Below are positions 1-7,016 of a stretch of 15,785 nt of DNA, piece after piece. Both the position numbers and the translations under genes were made by a program. Location: positions 1 through 15,785 of the forward strand of contig CAYYNQ010000050.1 of assembly GCA_964473105.1 (NCBI GenBank). Reading direction: 5' to 3'. The notes beneath the pieces are model-generated. The model had not been told where the DNA came from, searched no databases, and was given only the letters and a program-made list of their open reading frames with translations. Position 1 is the first letter of the stretch. Every line of letters starts with the position of its first letter. Origin of the DNA: CAYYNQ01 sp964473105 (GTDB lineage Bacteria; Sumerlaeota; Sumerlaeia; MVZB01).

Positions 1-1
1 C

Positions 2-1042
2 CACTGCGTATTGGCCGGGGAAATACCCGATCGTGTGCCGTATTTTGAAGTTGCGGTTGATTATCCGTGGATCTGCCAGTTGTTGGGCCGGCAATTGGGG
101 GCCGATGAGAATTTTGAATCGGGCGAGTACCTGACCAACGATATCCAGGATCAGTTGCGGGTCAATGAGATCCTGCACCGGGACAATCTGGTCTACTGTC
201 ACCTGCCGCCGATCCCGGCGGTCAAGTCGGTGGGCAAGGACCAGATCCTGTTTTTTCACGATGGCAAGATCAAGACATGGGAGGACCTGGAGTCCTTTGA
301 GATTCCGGATTTGGATACGGACGAGGCAAGAAAGCCCCTGCGTGATTTCGTGGAGGTCTGTCATGCAAACAATTATGCCTCAGTTGTGCACACTCGCTGT
401 GGGATCAGCGCAACGTACCTGGCCATGGGTTTCGAGCATTTCTTCCTGCAGTTGATGGATGATCCCGATATGGTGGAGTCCCTGATGCGGAAGTATGCGG
501 AATGGACCGCCCGCAACGTACCCATGTTTGCGGAGATTGGGTTCGATGTCATGTGGACATCGGATGATATCGCCGGTAAAGCCGGTCCACTGATCTCGCC
601 CCAGTTGTACGAAGAACGGTTTTGGCCGCACGTGCGGAAAATTTCGGATGCCATCAAGGCGACAAACATGAAGTGGGGGTTTCATACCGATGGCGACATC
701 AGGGAGGTTCTTGATGACCTGATCGGCCTTGGGATCGATATCCTGAACCCGATCGAGCCGGCCTGCCTGAACATCGTGGAGCTGAAGGAGAAGTTCAACG
801 GAACCCCGAAGATCGCGGGTAACGTCGAGATGGACGACCTGAGTCGTGGCACGATCGAGAAGGTCAGGCAGGATGTGTTTCACCTGTTGAGGAACGTTGC
901 GCCGGGGGGCAATTATTTCCTGACAAGCGGCAACTCTGTCGCGAGTTACACGAAGGTCGAGAATGTACGTGCGATGTGCGACACGAATTATGAGTATGGC
1001 CGCTACCCGATTGACCTGGGCCGTCTGGATGGGGGATCCTGA
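2..1042 (+). CDS. URO-D superfamily corrinoid-dependent methyltransferase, 5'-truncated by window edge
   Basis: This is a cobalamin-linked methyltransferase of the uroporphyrinogen decarboxylase fold (COG0407, MtaA/MtbA-related), not a heme-synthesis enzyme. The frame is open to base 2, and the first residues (LAGEIPDRVPYFE) match the family's near-N-terminal 'GE.PDRVP' signature, so the true start lies upstream and only about 10-20 residues are missing. A TTG at 11 is the only in-frame start-like codon nearby. Other family marks, numbered from that TTG, are the central DDIAGKAGPLISP stretch (185-197), GFHTDGD (223-229), KIAGNVE (267-273) and a C-terminal YFLTSGNSV followed by a YGRYP end. 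Classical MtaA has His-x-Cys where this protein has His225-Thr-Asp227, so a classical zinc-thiolate site looks absent. The corrinoid protein starts 4 bp after the stop, so the two probably work together. Whether this enzyme demethylates the substrate or accepts the methyl group cannot be told here. Confidence 0.88.
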   Translation, partial: HCVLAGEIPDRVPYFEVAVDYPWICQLLGRQLGADENFESGEYLTNDIQDQLRVNEILHRDNLVYCHLPPIPAVKSVGKDQILFFHDGKIKTWEDLESFEIPDLDTDEARKPLRDFVEVCHANNYASVVHTRCGISATYLAMGFEHFFLQLMDDPDMVESLMRKYAEWTARNVPMFAEIGFDVMWTSDDIAGKAGPLISPQLYEERFWPHVRKISDAIKATNMKWGFHTDGDIREVLDDLIGLGIDILNPIEPACLNIVELKEKFNGTPKIAGNVEMDDLSRGTIEKVRQDVFHLLRNVAPGGNYFLTSGNSVASYTKVENVRAMCDTNYEYGRYPIDLGRLDGGS

Positions 1043-1046
1043 CTGA

Positions 1047-1697
1047 ATGACTGATTATGCCCTGATGAACCAGTGCCTGTATGAAGGCAGAGCCAAAGAG
1101 GTCGGGGAGATGACCGAGGCGGCGCTGGCTGAGAACAGGCCTGTCCAGGAGGTGCTTAATGAGGGCCTTGTCGCCGGCATGAACATCGTCGGTGAGGATT
1201 TCAAGCGCAACATTCTCTATGTGCCGGAGGTGATGATCGCGGCACGTGCGATGAAGGCCGGCATGGCCATCCTCAAGCCACTCCTGACAGCCGCCGACAG
1301 TGACGTTGAGCTTAAGGGGACGGTCGTGCTGGCAACGGTGTCCGGCGATCTCCACGACATCGGGAAGAATATCCTCGGGATGATGTGCGAGGGCTCTGGG
1401 TTCAAGGTCGTTGACCTGGGTGTGGACACCAAGGTCGAGGAGTATATTGCGGCGGTTAAGGAATATCAGGCAGACATCATCGGGATGAGTGCCCTGCTGA
1501 CCACCACGATGCACTACATGAAGGAGATCGTCGACGGGTTCCATGAGGCAGGTCTGGGGCATGTGCACACCGCTGTCGGTGGCGCACCGGTCAGCCAAAT
1601 GTTTGCGGATGAGATCGGGGCCGATGGTTATGGCGAGAACGCTCCGACTGCGATCGAGTTGTTCACGGAAATGCTACAAAATGACGTAAAACGTTGA
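1047..1697 (+). CDS. Methyltransferase cognate corrinoid protein (B12-binding, MtbC/MttC-like)
   Basis: This 216-residue cytoplasmic protein carries the cobamide that shuttles a methyl group between two methyltransferases. An N-terminal helical cap (about 1-88) is followed by a Rossmann-like B12-binding domain. The domain has the full base-off/His-on signature: D101-L-H103-D-I-G106, with His103 as lower axial cobalt ligand, then S148-A-L150, then GG at 178-179 and a C-terminal GADGYGENA loop. Length and domain order are normal for the MtbC/MtmC/MttC family. The start 4 bp after the URO-D-type gene implies a shared transcript and translational coupling; a G-rich stretch at 1031-1035 could act as a weak ribosome site. 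No corrinoid reductive activase and no second methyltransferase are visible, so these must lie upstream or elsewhere. Confidence 0.92.
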   Translation: MTDYALMNQCLYEGRAKEVGEMTEAALAENRPVQEVLNEGLVAGMNIVGEDFKRNILYVPEVMIAARAMKAGMAILKPLLTAADSDVELKGTVVLATVSGDLHDIGKNILGMMCEGSGFKVVDLGVDTKVEEYIAAVKEYQADIIGMSALLTTTMHYMKEIVDGFHEAGLGHVHTAVGGAPVSQMFADEIGADGYGENAPTAIELFTEMLQNDVKR

Positions 1698-1835
1698 TCC
1701 CGGCCCCATGAACCTCCCACCGACTTGCAATTTGGCCCGATCCCTGACGGTTCCAATCGAGTTCAGCTGATTTGCGATACCCATGTTGTTTATCCGGAAT
1801 GGCCGTGATGCTTTCATTCCCAAACCGGCGAGGGG

Positions 1836-1864
1836 TTGCTTTTCCGGGCTGCGGGGGCTATGAT
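1836..1864 (+). promoter_or_regulatory. Candidate sigma70-type promoter for SDR-rhaT-lactonase genes
   Basis: TTGCTT (1836-1841) and TATGAT (1859-1864) are separated by 17 bases. The -10 matches consensus at five of six positions and the -35 at only three. The predicted start near 1871 would give a leader of about 85 bases. The call rests on spacing and the -10 only. Confidence 0.33.
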
Positions 1865-1945
1865 TTCCTCCTGCTGGCACACCAAAAGATTAGCCGACAG
1901 GTGTTCTCGCGCCCATGGGGGGGCTGGGGCATCGTATGGATGATG

Positions 1946-1952
1946 AAGGAGG
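1946..1952 (+). promoter_or_regulatory. Ribosome binding site deciding the SDR start
   Basis: AAGGAGG lies 3 bases before the ATG at 1956 and 6 bases before the adjacent in-frame ATG at 1959. The second ATG has the more usual spacing, so the protein may begin at its second methionine. Confidence 0.6.
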
Positions 1953-1955
1953 ACC

Positions 1956-2705
1956 ATGATGAGGGGTTTAAAGGACAAGGTTGCCATCGTTACCGGCGCG
2001 CTGGGGGATCTGGGATGGGCCAGTGCCGTCCGTCTTGCCGAGGAGGGTTGCAGGGTCAACCTGATTGATATCAAGGGGGACACGGAAGGGAGGGCTGCCT
2101 CGATCGGGTGCAAGTCCTACCAGGTGGACATCACCCAGGAGGACCAGATCAAGGCGGCCTGCGATGATGTCGAGGCGAACATGGGACCCGCATCAATACT
2201 CGTGAATTCCGCCGCGTGTTTTCTATTCAAGAGCATCGATGCCGCGGTGGAGGATTGGCAGAAGATTCTCAGTACCAACATCATGGGGACATCGCTGGTT
2301 GCGAAGCATGTCGTTCCGCAGATGAAGAAGATCGGCGGCGGGACGATCATCAATTACTCGTCCGTCAGTGGCTTTGTCGGCCAGGCGAATTTTGCGACCT
2401 ACAATGCGACCAAGTTCGCCCTGCGTGGCCTGACCAAGTGCTGGGCACAGGACCTCGGCCCGTTCAACATCCGTGTCAATGCGTTGTGTCCCGGATACAT
2501 ATACACGTCGGCGTTCGTTGATTCCTGTAAGAAACTGGATCTGGACATCGAGGAGGAGGACCGCCGCGCATCGGAGATGCATCTTCTGGGGCGTCAGGGA
2601 AAACCCGAGGAAGTGGCCGGGGCAGTTGCCTTTCTGGCCAGTGATGACTCAACATTTATCACGGGCAGTGACATGGTGGTGGATGGTGGTTATCTGGCAA
2701 AATAG
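1956..2705 (+). CDS. SDR-family NAD-dependent sugar dehydrogenase
   Basis: A 249-residue classical short-chain dehydrogenase/reductase. Visible motifs are the cofactor loop TGALGDLG (13-20), an acidic residue at the end of the second strand (Asp38 in NLIDIK) that favours NAD over NADP, Asn108, the catalytic Ser136, Tyr149 and Lys153 (YNATK), the PGYIYT segment after strand 6, and the usual C-terminal ITGSDMVVDGG. The normal NNAG motif reads NSAA here (84-87), and the loop has Asp-Leu-Gly instead of Gly-Ile-Gly. The gene precedes a sugar symporter and an L-sugar-lactonase-like gene, so I infer oxidation of an L-6-deoxy aldose such as L-fucose or L-rhamnose at C1 to the lactone. The family label is certain; the substrate is inferred from neighbours. 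The real start may be 1959. Confidence 0.9.
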   Translation: MMRGLKDKVAIVTGALGDLGWASAVRLAEEGCRVNLIDIKGDTEGRAASIGCKSYQVDITQEDQIKAACDDVEANMGPASILVNSAACFLFKSIDAAVEDWQKILSTNIMGTSLVAKHVVPQMKKIGGGTIINYSSVSGFVGQANFATYNATKFALRGLTKCWAQDLGPFNIRVNALCPGYIYTSAFVDSCKKLDLDIEEEDRRASEMHLLGRQGKPEEVAGAVAFLASDDSTFITGSDMVVDGGYLAK

Positions 2706-2771
2706 GTCGGAACGAGATTGTCGACAACTTTTCAATCTACGCCAGGAAAATCACATTTGATCGAAATTTCC

Positions 2772-2782
2772 GGAGGAGGAGG
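2772..2782 (+). promoter_or_regulatory. Strong extended ribosome binding site of the transporter
   Basis: A repeated GGAGGAGGAGG sits 5 bases before the ATG at 2788. It offers overlapping Shine-Dalgarno registers and is the strongest such site in the window. Confidence 0.6.
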
Positions 2783-2787
2783 ACACA

Positions 2788-3900
2788 ATGGAACAGGCAA
2801 TCATGCTGGGATTACTGCTGGTAATCATCGGTGGTTTCATGGAGGGCGGATTTTCACTGGGGCTCAAGATGACGCCCAGTTGGGAGTTCGAGAACACATG
2901 GGGCATGGGTTCGCTGATTGCGCTCGTTTTTATTCCGTGGCCGGTCGCATTTCTTACCATTCCCAATCTGGGTGATGTCTTTGCAGCATGTCCAACCTGG
3001 GCCCTGGTATCCGCGGTTGTGTTCGGTGTTGGCTGGGGCATCGGTGGAATTTTCTGGGGGTTGGGGGTCTCAACCATAGGGCTGGCGCTTGCAATCTCCA
3101 TCATGATGGGATTGACCTCGGCGATCGGCTCCGCGGGCCCTCTTTTGATCTGGGAACCCGAGGCCTTTGGTACTTCTTCGGGCCTGGTCCTGGTTGTGGG
3201 CCTGATGATCATGATTGTCGGTGTTGCAATTTGTGCAAACGCAGGCAGCCTCAAGGCAAGGGAACTGGCGGGTGGCCCCGGCGAAGGTGCGGAACCGGAT
3301 GCTGAATCATCCAGAGCCTCATTCATCACGGGGCTCATTTTCTGCATATTGGGAGGCACTCTTTCGTCTTTTGTGAATTTTGGTTTTGCCGTATCGGGGA
3401 AACCGATCATCGAGGCGGCCAAGGAAGCCGGGGCATCCGAGGCCAATGCGCCCAATGTCGTCTGGACGTTGGTTTTCACGGCGAATTACCTGGTGAACTT
3501 TCTGTATGGTCTCTGCCTGATGATCAAGAACAAGACGGGGCACAAGCTTTTCCAGCCGGGGATGGGGAAGAACTGGTGTTGGGCATTCTATCTGGGGATC
3601 CTATGGCCCTTGGGGGTCGTCCTTTATGGTATCGGCGCGGCGAAACTGGGGGCCTTTGGAGCCTATGCCGGGTTTCCGCTGCTGCTGATTTGCTCAATCC
3701 TGGGCAGTAATCTCCTGGGCGCCCTGACCGGTGAGTGGAAGGGTACGGGAAAAAAACCCAGAAGAGTCATGGTTGCGGGGGTCTCGGTCCTCGTGTTTGC
3801 CGCCGTGTTATTTGGATATTCAGCCAAAATCAAGGGAAGCCAGACGGAGCAACAGGCGCGGTCCCATGAAACACCGGTCATGCAGGTCGATGCATCCTGA
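2788..3900 (+). CDS. rhaT: RhaT-family L-rhamnose/proton symporter-like membrane protein
   Basis: A 370-residue inner-membrane transporter with about ten hydrophobic segments, matching the RhaT family, whose E. coli member of about 344 residues imports L-rhamnose with protons. Family-like stretches include an N-terminal G-rich helix, the LKMTPSWEFENTWGMGS loop (about 26-42, compare 'KKVKKWSWETMWSVGG' in E. coli RhaT), the GVGWGIGGIFWGLGVSTIGLALAI helix region (about 80-103) and ITGLIFCILGGTLSSFVNFGFA (about 179-200). A hydrophilic, acidic loop (about 152-178) separates the two five-helix halves. A polar tail of about 25 residues is longer than in the E. coli protein. It sits 82 bp after the SDR gene and 6 bp before the lactonase gene, which fits sugar uptake feeding that pathway. 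Specificity for rhamnose rather than fucose or another L-sugar is not provable from sequence. Confidence 0.85.
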   Translation: MEQAIMLGLLLVIIGGFMEGGFSLGLKMTPSWEFENTWGMGSLIALVFIPWPVAFLTIPNLGDVFAACPTWALVSAVVFGVGWGIGGIFWGLGVSTIGLALAISIMMGLTSAIGSAGPLLIWEPEAFGTSSGLVLVVGLMIMIVGVAICANAGSLKARELAGGPGEGAEPDAESSRASFITGLIFCILGGTLSSFVNFGFAVSGKPIIEAAKEAGASEANAPNVVWTLVFTANYLVNFLYGLCLMIKNKTGHKLFQPGMGKNWCWAFYLGILWPLGVVLYGIGAAKLGAFGAYAGFPLLLICSILGSNLLGALTGEWKGTGKKPRRVMVAGVSVLVFAAVLFGYSAKIKGSQTEQQARSHETPVMQVDAS

Positions 3901-3901
3901 C

Positions 3902-3906
3902 AGGAG
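3902..3906 (+). promoter_or_regulatory. Ribosome binding site deciding the lactonase start
   Basis: AGGAG directly abuts the ATG at 3907 but lies 6 bases before the in-frame ATG at 3913. Initiation at 3913 is therefore far more likely. Confidence 0.6.
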
Positions 3907-3912
3907 ATGAAA

Positions 3913-4770
3913 ATGATCAAGTTTCCGATCATTGATACACACCTCCATATCTGGGAACCGGGGACAAAGCGTATTTCGTATGCCTGGCTGGAGAATGTGC
4001 CCAAGCTGAATCGTGACCACACCCTGCAGGATTATGATGAGGCATGGAAGGGCGTGGAGGTTGAGTCCATGGTTTTCCTGCAGTGCGATGCGGATCGTGA
4101 GTGTGAACAGGATGAGGCGGATTGGGCCGAGGAGCAGGCCGTCATGGACCCGCGTATCAGGGGAATTGTCCCAACGGCCCCGCTGGAGAAGGGGGAATCT
4201 GTCCGCCCGATCCTGGAGAAGATGACGGCTAATCCCCGGGTCAAGGGAATCCGCCGGTTGATCCAGTTTGAGGAGGACATCGAATTCTGTCTGCGACCGG
4301 ATTTTGTTAAGGGTGTTCAACTGCTTTCGGATTACAACCTCAGCTTCGATATCTGCATCAGCCACATCCAGATGGCGAATGTGATCAAGATGGTTGCCCG
4401 GTGCCCTGAAGTTTCCTTTATCCTAGATCATATCGGAAAACCGGACATCAGGAACCAGTTGCTGTACCCGTGGAAGGATGAGTTGAAGACCCTGGCCGGA
4501 TTCGGGAATGTATCCTGTAAAATGTCGGGACTGGTCAACGAGGCGGACTGGGACAACTGGACGCCGGACAACCTGAGGCCTTATATCGACCATGTGCTCG
4601 AGTGTTTTGGCTGGGATCGCGTGATCTTTGGCGGCGACTGGCCGGTCTGCCAGCTTGCCTCGCCGGTCCGGCGCTGGTTTGACACGCTTGTGGACACCTT
4701 GTCCGGCAGTTCAACGGATGAACTGAGGAAGCTTTTTCATGATAATGCCATCAGCTTTTACCGGCTTTGA
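3913..4770 (+). CDS. COG3618 amidohydrolase, L-fucono/L-rhamnono-lactonase-like
   Basis: A 285-residue cytoplasmic metal-dependent hydrolase of the amidohydrolase superfamily, group COG3618, which includes L-fuconolactonase, L-rhamnono-lactonase and 2-pyrone-4,6-dicarboxylate lactonase. Motifs (numbered from the 3913 start) are DTHLHIW with His10 and His12 after strand 1, KGIRRL (111-116), DHIGKP with His173, CKMSGLVNEADW (202-213), and the GGDWPVC segment carrying the usual active-site Asp242. Length is typical. The start at 3913 is preferred over 3907 because of the AGGAG spacing. Lying 12 bp after the sugar symporter (6 bp if 3907 is used) and downstream of an SDR, it probably opens the aldono-lactone made by that dehydrogenase to the free sugar acid. 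A following dehydratase and aldolase would be needed to finish such a pathway, and none is present in this window. Confidence 0.86.
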   Translation: MIKFPIIDTHLHIWEPGTKRISYAWLENVPKLNRDHTLQDYDEAWKGVEVESMVFLQCDADRECEQDEADWAEEQAVMDPRIRGIVPTAPLEKGESVRPILEKMTANPRVKGIRRLIQFEEDIEFCLRPDFVKGVQLLSDYNLSFDICISHIQMANVIKMVARCPEVSFILDHIGKPDIRNQLLYPWKDELKTLAGFGNVSCKMSGLVNEADWDNWTPDNLRPYIDHVLECFGWDRVIFGGDWPVCQLASPVRRWFDTLVDTLSGSSTDELRKLFHDNAISFYRL

Positions 4771-4777
4771 AATCTGG

Positions 4778-4796
4778 CTCGTGGGGAAGCCACGGG
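4778..4796. terminator. Possible bidirectional stem-loop between convergent genes
   Basis: CTCGTGG (4778-4784) pairs with CCACGGG (4790-4796) around a five-base loop, giving seven pairs including one G-U. It lies in the 32-bp space where the lactonase gene (+) and the pseudopilin gene (-) converge. Neither side has a clear run of T, so intrinsic termination is uncertain. Confidence 0.33.
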
Positions 4797-4802
4797 ACAG
4801 CT

Positions 4803-5444
4803 CTATTGCGGAACACTACCGGTCTGGAACGGCGGCCCCTTGCCGAAAGTGTCGGCCCAATAGAGACTTCCGTTGCTGATTGCCCCATTGGTCGGGTCAT
4901 AAAACACATTGATGGGATCCCAGCCGGTAACCCCCGGCCCCTCATTCCACCAAAGCAGGTTTGGGCCAACACTCTCCAGTAGCCAGTGGTGATAGGTTCC
5001 TCCCCCGAACGGGATGAAATTTCCCTCATTCATGACCGCTCCCAGCCCCGTCTCATGAAATGGCTGAGTGGTCACGATCACGCTCATCTGGGCAGGGTCG
5101 GGACTTGGGTTGTGAAGGTTCAGTTGGGTTGAGTTGAACGTATCAATCGGGATTGAGGTGAGGTAGGCCACCGGAGTCGTCAGTTTTGTCACGACCCGGG
5201 TTCCCGGATCCGGGGGCTTCATGTACAGGGCAAACCAGCCTGCATATCCAAGGCTGGGAGGTGTGTTCCAGTCTATCAAATAAGTCCGGAATGCCGAGTC
5301 GATGGTTTTCATGTCAGCCCAGGTGCGGGTCACTTTTGCCCGCGTCTGGGCATCAAGTAAGTTGGGGACGGCAATGGCTGCCAGGATCGCAATGATTGCG
5401 ACCACCATTAACAGCTCGATCAGCGTGAAGGCTTTTTTCGGCAT
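4803..5444 (-). CDS. Pseudopilin-like protein with type II secretion/type IV pilin N-terminal methylation motif
   Basis: A 213-residue protein starting MPKKAFTLIELL, the class III signal processed by prepilin peptidase. The cleavage position is Ala-Phe rather than the classical Gly-Phe, a variant common in Verrucomicrobia- and Lentisphaerae-type pseudopilins. Glu at +5 is present, followed by an unbroken hydrophobic helix (about 10-30) and NLLDAQTRAKVTR, then an amphipathic helix and a beta-rich C-terminal region with a YDPTNGAISNG segment typical of these globular pseudopilins. The frame could extend upstream to 5474, but the start at 5444 is chosen because it puts the motif at the very N-terminus and has GCAGGA about 3 bases upstream. 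It follows two DUF1501 genes on the same strand (132-bp gap) and may be cotranscribed. Its fibre or secretion partners are not here. Its function is unknown. Confidence 0.85.
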   Translation of the reverse strand: MPKKAFTLIELLMVVAIIAILAAIAVPNLLDAQTRAKVTRTWADMKTIDSAFRTYLIDWNTPPSLGYAGWFALYMKPPDPGTRVVTKLTTPVAYLTSIPIDTFNSTQLNLHNPSPDPAQMSVIVTTQPFHETGLGAVMNEGNFIPFGGGTYHHWLLESVGPNLLWWNEGPGVTGWDPINVFYDPTNGAISNGSLYWADTFGKGPPFQTGSVPQ

Positions 5445-5576
5445 ATTCCTGCCTGTTCGGGGAGGTGAGTCCACGACGGGCCTGTGAACCGGGGCCTCTT
5501 GTTTGTGGCCTGATCCGCAAATCCAAGCCGGCGGCAGTCAGCTTGCACAGCGAGTGATGGGGCATATTTTGTACGG

Positions 5577-6956
5577 TTATGCAAACAGCTCGTTAATTTC
5601 GTTGAACTGCATCGGGCCCTTGGGCGAGAGATACTCGATATATTCGAAGGCCCTTCCCGAAGGGGTCTGACTGATCTTCTTGGTCCAGTCGATACCCATG
5701 GCCGAATACAGGGTGGCGATAACATCATCGGGATAAATAGATCGCTCGTGACGCCAGCCGGGGTCAATGACTTTCTGTGCATCTTCATTGGTTGCCCCGA
5801 TGATCCTGCCTCCCTGGACACCCGCGCCGGCGAAAACGGCCACGCCCGCCTGCTGGTGATGATCACGACCATTGTTTGCGTTCACGCTGGCTGTTCGCCC
5901 AAACTCACCCATGCAGACAATGAGGGTTTTGTCGATCAGCGGGCGACCGTTCTCATCGGTCCTCTTTTCCAAGTCGTCAATGAGATTGGCCATGGCCGTG
6001 TCGAGTTGCTTGTTCATGGTATATTGATGGGATCCAGCACCGTCCGGGTTTTTCTTGTAGGCCCAGCTGTGAAGGTCCCAACTGGAGTGGTTGATGAAGA
6101 TGAATCTCGTGCCGGCATCGGCCTCGGCAATATTGCGGGCCATCGCACAGGCCTTGGCCAGGTAACAATCGCCGTAGCGAACATGTTCATCTCGGGGTAT
6201 GTCAAAGATGGCGGAAGCCTTGGGGTCGCTCAGGCGATATGCTGACTGGTAGTACTCATTGATGTCTCCAAAAATCCGTCCGCGATGTGTGGCTTCCTCT
6301 TTCCACTGGCGGTCAAGTTCGTTGAGGAACTGACGACGTATCTTGAATTCATCCTTTTCTGAATCGGGCATCAGAAACGGCGGATTGGCATGGGATGGCC
6401 AGTTCAAGGGAGCACATGAAGAGGGAAGGAAACCACAACCCACCTGAAAATCCTGGTCCATGTCGATCGAAATGAGAGGTGGCAGGAAATCCGAGTCTTT
6501 TCGCTTGGACAAGGTTTCGTATGCAACGACAGAACCAACCGAGGGGATTTCCTTGACCCGTGCCGGGCTGAAAGGGCGGCCGGTTTGCAGGTAGTAGGTT
6601 CCTCGACCATGTTCCTTGTTCCAAAATTCCATGGAACGAACAATCGCAAACTTGTCGGTACGTTCCCCGAGCATCGGCATTGTGCCGACCGGCCAGCGCA
6701 AGCCCTGTTTGATCGTCCGGAAATCAAAGTCCTCGGGTGTGCCGATCCCTTCCTTGGCATCGAAGGTATCCATCTGGGCCGGCGCACCCTGAAGGAAGAT
6801 GAAGATGCAGATCTCGGCACCGCCTCTGGGCGTGATTTTCCCCTTCGCTGCGACATTCTGGGGCTGAATCATGGGTAGCAACGAATAGCCGGCCACGCTG
6901 AGACCACCATAGCGGAGAAAATCCCGGCGACTTAATTCTGGCACATGATATTTCAT
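5577..6956 (-). CDS. DUF1501 protein, Tat-exported, paralogue B
   Basis: A 459-residue DUF1501 protein, a family resembling the alkaline phosphatase/sulfatase fold with no settled activity. The N-terminus has a twin-arginine signal SRRDFLRYGG (9-18) followed by a hydrophobic stretch, so it is probably exported folded, perhaps with a metal. Candidate metal or active-site motifs are QMDTFD (61-66), SSWDLH (291-296), GEFGRT (350-355) and GRDHH (363-367), the last two being the family's hallmark. It is about 80% identical by eye to the gene at 7174-8565, with differences concentrated in a loop at about 178-200 and near 356-362, so the pair arose by tandem duplication. Unlike its upstream copy it has a good promoter of its own (6978-7006). 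DUF1501 proteins usually pair with DUF1549/DUF1553 cytochromes, as here. Confidence 0.9.
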   Translation of the reverse strand: MKYHVPELSRRDFLRYGGLSVAGYSLLPMIQPQNVAAKGKITPRGGAEICIFIFLQGAPAQMDTFDAKEGIGTPEDFDFRTIKQGLRWPVGTMPMLGERTDKFAIVRSMEFWNKEHGRGTYYLQTGRPFSPARVKEIPSVGSVVAYETLSKRKDSDFLPPLISIDMDQDFQVGCGFLPSSCAPLNWPSHANPPFLMPDSEKDEFKIRRQFLNELDRQWKEEATHRGRIFGDINEYYQSAYRLSDPKASAIFDIPRDEHVRYGDCYLAKACAMARNIAEADAGTRFIFINHSSWDLHSWAYKKNPDGAGSHQYTMNKQLDTAMANLIDDLEKRTDENGRPLIDKTLIVCMGEFGRTASVNANNGRDHHQQAGVAVFAGAGVQGGRIIGATNEDAQKVIDPGWRHERSIYPDDVIATLYSAMGIDWTKKISQTPSGRAFEYIEYLSPKGPMQFNEINELFA

Positions 6957-6977
6957 TATTTTCCCCCCAGAGCGGCT

Positions 6978-7006
6978 ATTATGACTTGGCGATTATTAAT
7001 AGTCAA
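6978..7006 (-). promoter_or_regulatory. Sigma70-type promoter for DUF1501 paralogue B
   Basis: Reading the minus strand, TTGACT (7006-7001) and CATAAT (6983-6978) are 17 bases apart, each matching consensus at five of six positions. A start near 6971 gives a leader of about 15 bases containing a G6 run about 6 bases before the ATG at 6956, which can serve as the ribosome site. Confidence 0.6.
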
Positions 7007-7016
7007 TGGTTTGACT
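7001..7016. promoter_or_regulatory. Candidate operator: dyad AGTCAA-N4-TTGACT over the -35
   Basis: AGTCAA (7001-7006) and TTGACT (7011-7016) form a perfect inverted repeat with a four-base centre. The first arm is the -35 box of the promoter for the gene at 5577-6956, so a protein bound here could block or modulate it. No regulator gene is in the window. Confidence 0.35.

Larger units (their letters stand above)
1698..1955. other. 258-bp intergenic region between corrinoid protein and SDR genes
   Basis: No convincing coding frame, RNA gene or strong terminator is visible. It holds a candidate sigma70-like promoter (1836-1864), a 6-bp inverted repeat GGAATG/CATTCC at 1796-1801 and 1815-1820 with a 13-base spacer just upstream of that promoter, and the ribosome site of the SDR gene at 1946-1952. 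The gap suggests that the SDR, transporter and lactonase genes are transcribed separately from the methyl-transfer pair, although read-through is possible. Confidence 0.5.

Noticed and set aside
11..1042. Reading the first gene as uroporphyrinogen decarboxylase of heme synthesis
   Set aside because: It adjoins a corrinoid carrier protein and has HTDGD and GNVE segments typical of the COG0407 methyltransferase-like branch, so a heme-pathway role is unlikely.
864..1598. Minus-strand open frame of 244 codons opposite the corrinoid gene
   Set aside because: His- and Arg-rich translation with no domain; an antisense shadow of a gene with all its motifs intact.
1796..1820. Inverted repeat GGAATG/CATTCC with a 13-base spacer
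   Set aside because: Six-base arms at this spacing are expected by chance, and no second copy was seen, so it is not called as an operator.
1772..2068. Plus-strand small frame in the gap before the SDR gene
   Set aside because: Its second half overlaps the SDR gene in another frame, and it has no ribosome site or recognisable protein features.
2751..3479. Minus-strand frame of 242 codons opposite the transporter
   Set aside because: Pro/Ser/Met-rich translation produced by the opposite strand of a membrane protein gene; no signal or domain.
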